This document shows, one piece after another, positions 59,208-64,000 of a DNA stretch of 64,000 bases (positions are counted from its first letter, which is position 1; each line of letters starts with the position of its first letter). Origin of the DNA: Schizophyllum amplum. Taxonomy: Eukaryota > Basidiomycota > Agaricomycetes > Agaricales > Schizophyllaceae. The position numbers were made by a program, and so were the translations under genes. The notes beneath the pieces are model-generated. The model was not told where the DNA came from. It did not search any database and saw only the letters and a program-made list of their open reading frames with translations. The stretch is taken from positions 248,001 to 312,000 of the forward strand of contig VDMD01000028.1 of NCBI GenBank assembly GCA_007026445.1, written 5' to 3'.

Positions 59208-59303
59208 TCCCCGGTAGTATATCGGGTAGTACACCCGCCTGTCATGGGGCTCATAACCTGTTAATTGTCGCGGGAGAGCGGGGTTCGACTCCCCGCCGAG
59301 GAG
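59208..59303 (+). tRNA. trnD-GUC: tRNA-Asp (GTC) with a 24-nt intron
   Basis: Same mature sequence as the copy at 49401 except one D-loop base (GGGT instead of GGTT). The intron (59245-59268) lies between positions 37 and 38, is 24 nt long and is unrelated to the 9-nt intron of the first copy. The C4:A69 acceptor mismatch is present here too. The flanks TGTCATG upstream and CTTT downstream match the first copy, indicating a duplication. Confidence 0.9.
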
Positions 59304-59803
59304 CTTTTTGGTTCTGCATTCTTTGCGGCCATATTGAATGCTTGCAAGATACATGCATACTCGTGATTCTCTGGACTATGCGAGTTCTTACTGGCTTACA
59401 GGGTTATGATAGGTGTTAGTGAGTTCTGAGGGGAGCGAGCGGTGAGCGCTTTAATTAAATATTTCCTTGCGAAGACACAGTGCCGTATGCGACATTAGCA
59501 TTTAGATAGCAAATGAATGCTGTTAATGTTGAGCATGTTCAATCTGAGCAAACATGTTATATAGGAAGCGAAAGGCAGGTTGTCAAGCCACATAAGTACC
59601 TGTCATGCAGCGCTGACTTAGGTTGGCGGCCGTAGCGGCGCTCCGTTCAAGTTCGGTTTGCTGGTGACGCGCGCGTAGGTCCCCGTGCGATTGAGATTGG
59701 TCTGACCTTCTCATTTTGTAGTCATGTTCGGGGAGTCAGCTACTTGGCTGATGTGGCGACGTACTGCGACTAAGAAGCCAACTTATATCCATTCGTCTGC
59801 AGT
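59304..59803. other. Intergenic, tRNA-Asp to NmrA-1
   Basis: No gene seen. Partly AT-rich; contains the 3' flank of the minus-strand NmrA-like gene. Confidence 0.4.
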
Positions 59804-61123
59804 TTACTCTCCCAAGTGTGATTTGAGGACGGTTCGCCCAAATTCCTCGATGGTGCCCGTCTTTACACCCAACTTCTCCAAACGTGGATCAGGGATAGCA
59901 ACTCCAGCATACCACGGAAACTCGGCGACGGAGTAGATCTGAGAACCCTATCAGTCACAGAGCGTTTAGCAGTTTTAGGCCGATTGCTTGCCATCTCATC
60001 AACAGGGAGAACGCCTGCTATACCTCCGTGCTTGTGATAAACCGGCTTCCCAAGACCTAGCTCAAAACAGAGCAAGATCAGCCCCACTCACCACAGTCTG
60101 CTGATACGCACCTTTGCTCAGCTCCGCTGTGAATCCTTCGAAGCTCGTACGTGCGCTCGCGAGGACGAAGGTCTGACCGACGATCTCAGAGGAGCGGGTC
60201 GTATACTGCGTGAAAAGCGCCACGACGGCGGGGCCTAGGTCGCGGGATGCCCATGTATGCACTGCTGTATCAGAGCCAGGCTGCGCATACGTGTTCCACA
60301 CGTAGCCATCGTCACTCTTCTCGAAGGGAAGTCCGGGGAATCTAGATAAGATGGATTAGCTCGCGGGGACGAAAAGAAAGGAGAAAGAGAAGTGAGGTAT
60401 GTACGGCAATGACACTGCTTACGGTGTGAGTATGTTCTCAAAGAAAAGCCTGTAGCGAGGGACGCGTAAGCGACACCAGATGCCTCGAGGTACTTCCGGA
60501 TCTTTTCCTTGTCTGCAGAAATTTACGATGTCGGTGAGCAAAACCTTCCAAAAAGACTGCAAGTTTACCGTCGCATTGAGTCGCATGGGAATACTTTCCG
60601 TTCGATATCTCGCTTACGCTGGGCAAAGTGCTGTGACGGAGGACAGCGTCATTGAAGAGGCGCCTCAAAACTAGACGCCTACATACCTGAACACCACAAA
60701 GCGCACTCTGGCCTCTTTACTTGCGTCGATGACGTTTATACCCTGAACATCCTCAGGCAAAGCTGCCTTGAACGGAATTGTGACCTGGAAGAGTAATTAG
60801 AATGCTTTTGTCCTGCAGAAAGGTACCATTTCTTACCAAAAAAACGACCTCTGCGCCTGTCACGGCCTTCTTGACAGCTTCCTTGTCGCCGCCCAAGTCG
60901 GCAGAGACGACCTCGGCACCGAGTTTGGCGAGCGCACGAGCAGATTTGGAGTTGACGTCGCGAGTAACTGCGCGAGGCATGAAGGTGCCATCTTTGAGGA
61001 GAGCGTGTACCACCGAGGAGCCTGGTCGCGACGTACATATCGGTGTTCTGACGGAGAGAAACGCGATGGCAGCCCACCTTGTTGACCTGTAGCTCCAAAA
61101 ACGGCGGCGATACGGGTGGCCAT
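59804..61123 (-). CDS. NmrA-like NAD(P)-binding protein, copy 1
   Basis: Atypical SDR of the NmrA/HSCARG group, about 300 residues in several minus-strand exons; members sense NADP redox state or act as reductases. Visible: the Rossmann motif TRIAAVFGATGQQGGSVV interrupted by an intron after GATGQQ; LLKDGTFMPRAVTRDVNSKS; ADLGGDKEAVKKAVTGAEVV; FVVFSTLPSVSEISNGKYSH; KIRKYLEASGVAYASLATGF with FFENILT; FEKSDDGYVWNTYAQPGSDT; DLGPAVVALFTQY; and a C-terminal exon reading IYSVAEFPWYAGVAIPDPRL, ending VLKSHLGE. All junctions are canonical and the frame is intact. The glycine motif is GATGxxG. A damaged paralogue follows immediately upstream in genomic order (61700-62827). Confidence 0.85.
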
Positions 61124-61699
61124 CTTGAGGAAACAGGTGTGGTTGTGAGGTATGCGCTGGACCGTCCCTTGGTCGTACGTCGAAGAGCACTTCAGAACTG
61201 CTATAAGTACGAGAATGCGAAACGATGATGACAACGCTGCTGACTCAGGTGCAATAGCGGTTCCAACGCGGGTCTCCTCCGCTGAAGCTATACATGTCCG
61301 TCTAGAGGTGGGCGTAGTCAGCATGGTCACCTTCAGATTGAAGTTGTTTCTGCCGCTCGGCTATCCTGAACCGACAATGCATAGGCATCAGAGTTGTCTC
61401 GTGACATGACCGGTCCCGCGTTCGATGCAAATGTTGGTTCTTGAAGCTCATGGCCTGCCGACGGGCTGTCGGCATCTTCATGGACTATAAGGTCAAAAGA
61501 AAACTTCACCTATGGCTGTGGCGCGCTGACGTGAATGGCAATTTGTACTTGGGCCTGCCGCTGTCTGGAAGCTGGAATGAGTGACAACCTTGGCGCTGAC
61601 AATTCGAGCTTCGAGTCTGCTTCATGCAAACATCAGTCTTTCGTGTCCGCCTCGTCTCGTCCAGTCAAGGTGAATTTCGTTGATTGGACAGCTCGCCGT
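61124..61699. other. Intergenic between the two NmrA-like loci
   Basis: Contains the promoter of NmrA copy 1. No gene seen. Confidence 0.45.
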
Positions 61700-62827
61700 C
61701 TACTCTCCCAAATGCGCCTTGAGTTCGGTCCTCGATGGTCCCCAGCTTCACACCCAGCTTTTCCCACCGTAAATCAGGGATCGTGGCTCCCGCATACCAT
61801 GAGAACTCGGCAATGAAGCTGTACTGGAAGGGCGTCCGGCTTCAGTGACGAGACTGATCAATCGAACGGCTTACCATCTCATCGATGACGGGGCTCCCAG
61901 TTGTGCTGATATGAGTCCGCCGCTTTCACTGCGAAAGGCTGCTATCACTCACCTTTGCTCAGCGTAACGACCGCCGGGCCCATGTCGCGCTCGATTCAGG
62001 AATACACTGCTTCGCTGTTGGGATGCGCGTATGTCTGAAGCAGATAGCCGCCCTCCGTCTTCTCGAAAGGAATTCCCATCATCCTCACGCCGCGGTTAGG
62101 CATGCCGACGTGCGATGTGGAAGTGACGCAGCAAACTTCTTGGTTATATTCTGGAGGAAACTGCCCGTTGCGATGCATGCGGGGGCGAGACCGGACGCCT
62201 CCAAGTACTTTTGGACCTTCGCCTTCTCTGGAATATCGCGGGTCAGCGTTTGATTTCCGGGATGCTCACAATGAACCGTCGCAGTATGCCACCTTGGTGT
62301 ACTTTCCGTTCGATGATTCGCTTATGTTGGGCACAGTGCTATGAGGCATCTCAGCGCGCGAGGTAAGATTTGCAAACACATGCATATGCTTACCTGAATG
62401 TCACAAAATGAACGTCGGCCTCTTTACTTGCGTCGACGATGTTGATACCTTGGACAAGGTCGGACGACTCCGAACCGAATGGGAAAGTGACCTGCGAGAA
62501 TTGTTTTGTCATTCACGTAAACAAGGGGAGACGAATAGCGCACTCACCGCGAAGACACACTCGGCGCCCGACACGGCCTTCTTCACAGCTTCCTTGTCGC
62601 CCAAGTCGGCGGCGACGATTTCGCAGCCAAGCTTGGCGAGGACTTGGGCGGAGCCGGAATTGACATCGCGCGTAACGACGCGCGGTGTGAAGGTGCCATC
62701 TTTGAGGAGAGCACGCACGATAGAGTTTCCTAAACGTGCAAAATTGGGATGGCGAAGATGGAAACCACGCTGAATATTCACCCTGCAGGCCCGTAGCGCC
62801 GAAGACGGTGGCAATTCGCGTTGTCAT
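61700..62827 (-). pseudogene. NmrA-like protein, copy 2, decayed
   Basis: A tandem paralogue of copy 1 with matching exons: TTRIATVFGATGLQG, then NSIVRALLKDGTFTPRVVTR, ADLGDKEAVKKAVSGAECVF, VQGINIVDASKEADVHFVTF and VQKYLEASGLAPACIATGSF. Three lesions are visible. After PNSEAVYS a TGA stops the frame where copy 1 continues TWASRDLGP. The segment from ALFTQYTTRSSE to FEGFTAE of copy 1 is missing, the sequence jumping from GPAVV to TLSKG. In the last exon a small deletion after TIED throws the conserved ending HLGE out of frame. The 5' two-thirds remains well preserved, so inactivation is probably recent. Confidence 0.8.
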
Positions 62828-63697
62828 CTTTATGCCAGTCTTATGTCGGCCTGGTGAACAGATCAATCTTCCAGCTGAGCCGCGAAGAGGTCCTGGTATA
62901 TAGAAGGGACATACCCGTGAAGCCCGGCACCTTAGCGCTGAGTCAGGTGGTACAGCGGCTCTACTCCGCTGCTTTACGCTGAGGGCAGACCAAGTAAGCC
63001 GGCGCAGAAGCCAGCGTCTGGGCGTGCACGGTGGAAAGCGAGTCCACCTTGCGGCTGTCTTCCGAGAATCCAAGATCCCGGGGAATCAGAGGGATACTGG
63101 CCGATATCCCTGCCGGATGCCGAGAAGGACAGCATGCGGAAGTGCAAGTAAATCTGTTGAACTTGAAGTTGAGAAAGAGCTTGAAGCTTGAGAGTGGCAT
63201 CGCTACCGCGGGCCACAAGGTCAGGACCACAGCATGCCAGAAACCCGAGCGGTCCGAGTGGAGTGACCTTGATGCCATTCGACTGACAAGACCATGAGAA
63301 GCACTTAGAGTGAGGGGATACTGTACAAAAATTCGTCTCTAAGGAGGGCTGAGCAAAATCGCGTATCAAGCTGATGGAACTTGGTCCCAACGCACGCGGT
63401 CATTATCTTCAGAAAGAGTGCGCTTGTGTGTACTTCTATTTTGCTTTGTTGCTTTCTGAAGGTGATCAATATGTGACAAATAATTACCCACAGAGATCCG
63501 CAGGATGCGTTCAACAACGGTATTTAAGTGTATGCTTAGGGCAGGAAGCCCCCCTTCGATATATGAGATACCTCAATTGTGCTGAACCCGTGTTTAGACA
63601 GTGATACGTGCGATAGAGGCGGATCGTACGCCACTCGATAGTGACCAGTGGTTATATACTTTACAATGCGGCAGAGCGTCCAAGAGCAAAAGCGTCT
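62828..63697. other. Intergenic, right end
   Basis: No supported gene. Minus-strand frames near 62961-63390 are unrecognised and have no clear splice sites. Confidence 0.4.
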
Positions 63698-64000
63698 TTA
63701 CTCGCTGAAACAATCCCAAGCAGACAGACCATCTTCCCTCACCCAATAGGACAACGGCGCGAGCTTCACCTCCCGCAGCGATGGACAATATCTTGTCCAC
63801 GCACTCAGGAAGCTGCGCATCTGCGCGCGCGAGAACACCCCCCGTTGCTCTGGCTTCCACCGACTCTCGTTGTGCATATCGTCGGCTCGCGCGGCATCCG
63901 TCGCATCCGCCGCGCCGCCGGCGCCCGGCAGCGGGAAGACCTTGAGCACCCGCAGGCGCGTCATTCGCGGGATGAGCTGCGTACCCAGCGACATGATGAA
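63698..64000 (-). CDS. F-box/LRR-like protein, C-terminal end, truncated by the window
   Basis: An open minus-strand frame enters from beyond 64000 and ends at the TAA at 63700-63698. It reads TQLIPRMTRLRVLKVFPLPG and later LSAWTRYCPSLREVKLAPLS, a leucine-rich, CPSLREVxL pattern typical of the C-terminal part of basidiomycete F-box-like proteins. The final residues are DGLSAWDCFSE. No F-box itself is in the window, so the assignment rests on the repeat style alone; the true start lies outside. Confidence 0.55.
   Translation of the reverse strand, partial: FIMSLGTQLIPRMTRLRVLKVFPLPGAGGAADATDAARADDMHNESRWKPEQRGVFSRAQMRSFLSAWTRYCPSLREVKLAPLSYWVREDGLSAWDCFSE

Overview
The window looks like nuclear DNA of a filamentous basidiomycete, most likely an Agaricomycete. 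Coding density is high, most genes are cut by many canonical GT-AG introns of about 50-60 nt, intergenic gaps are short, and the proteins are typical of mushrooms and polypores: Vps62-like proteins, NmrA-like proteins, a BTB protein, a DHA2 transporter and an F-box-like tail. There are no operons. This annotation comes from reading alone, with no database search.

Left part, 0-39 kb. In order: a Vps62-like gene; a GPI-anchored GH13 enzyme of the alpha-glucanotransferase type; the CCR4-NOT scaffold NOT1; a small hypothetical gene; a DHA2 major facilitator; mitochondrial ATP synthase subunit g; a phosphohexo/pentomutase; the MCM-binding protein MCMBP; the flippase subunit CDC50; RNA 3'-phosphate cyclase RTCA; a short-chain dehydrogenase (SDR); a frame-damaged BTB gene; a second Vps62-like gene; an aldo-keto reductase whose first intron holds a nested transposon; an Atg27-like membrane protein; and a second SDR. 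Divergent pairs that share promoter DNA are MFS/ATP20, MCMBP/CDC50 and RTCA/SDR.

Accessory island, about 39.5-49.4 kb. No conserved gene is visible here. It holds a foldback transposon with two 368-bp arms, low-complexity coding-like exons, and a tandem array of about nineteen intron-plus-exon modules (about 42.97-46.0 kb), followed by repeat-rich DNA and a small AT-rich inverted repeat. The module array is the most unusual object in the window: almost every unit carries a complete intron of about 56 nt and a diverging exon of about 100 nt with a recognisable peptide signature.

Right part, 49.4-64 kb. UTP20, an essential ribosome-biogenesis gene, is bracketed by two tRNA-Asp genes that share their body but carry unrelated introns. 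An intact NmrA-like gene, a decayed NmrA paralogue and the 5'-truncated end of an F-box-like gene follow.

The housekeeping genes cover mRNA decay, replication, ribosome assembly, lipid flipping and respiration and do not form a pathway together. The duplicated families (Vps62, SDR, NmrA) show birth and decay: one or both copies of each have frame breaks. UTP20 also shows one apparent single-base break, so some of these could be base-level sequence errors.
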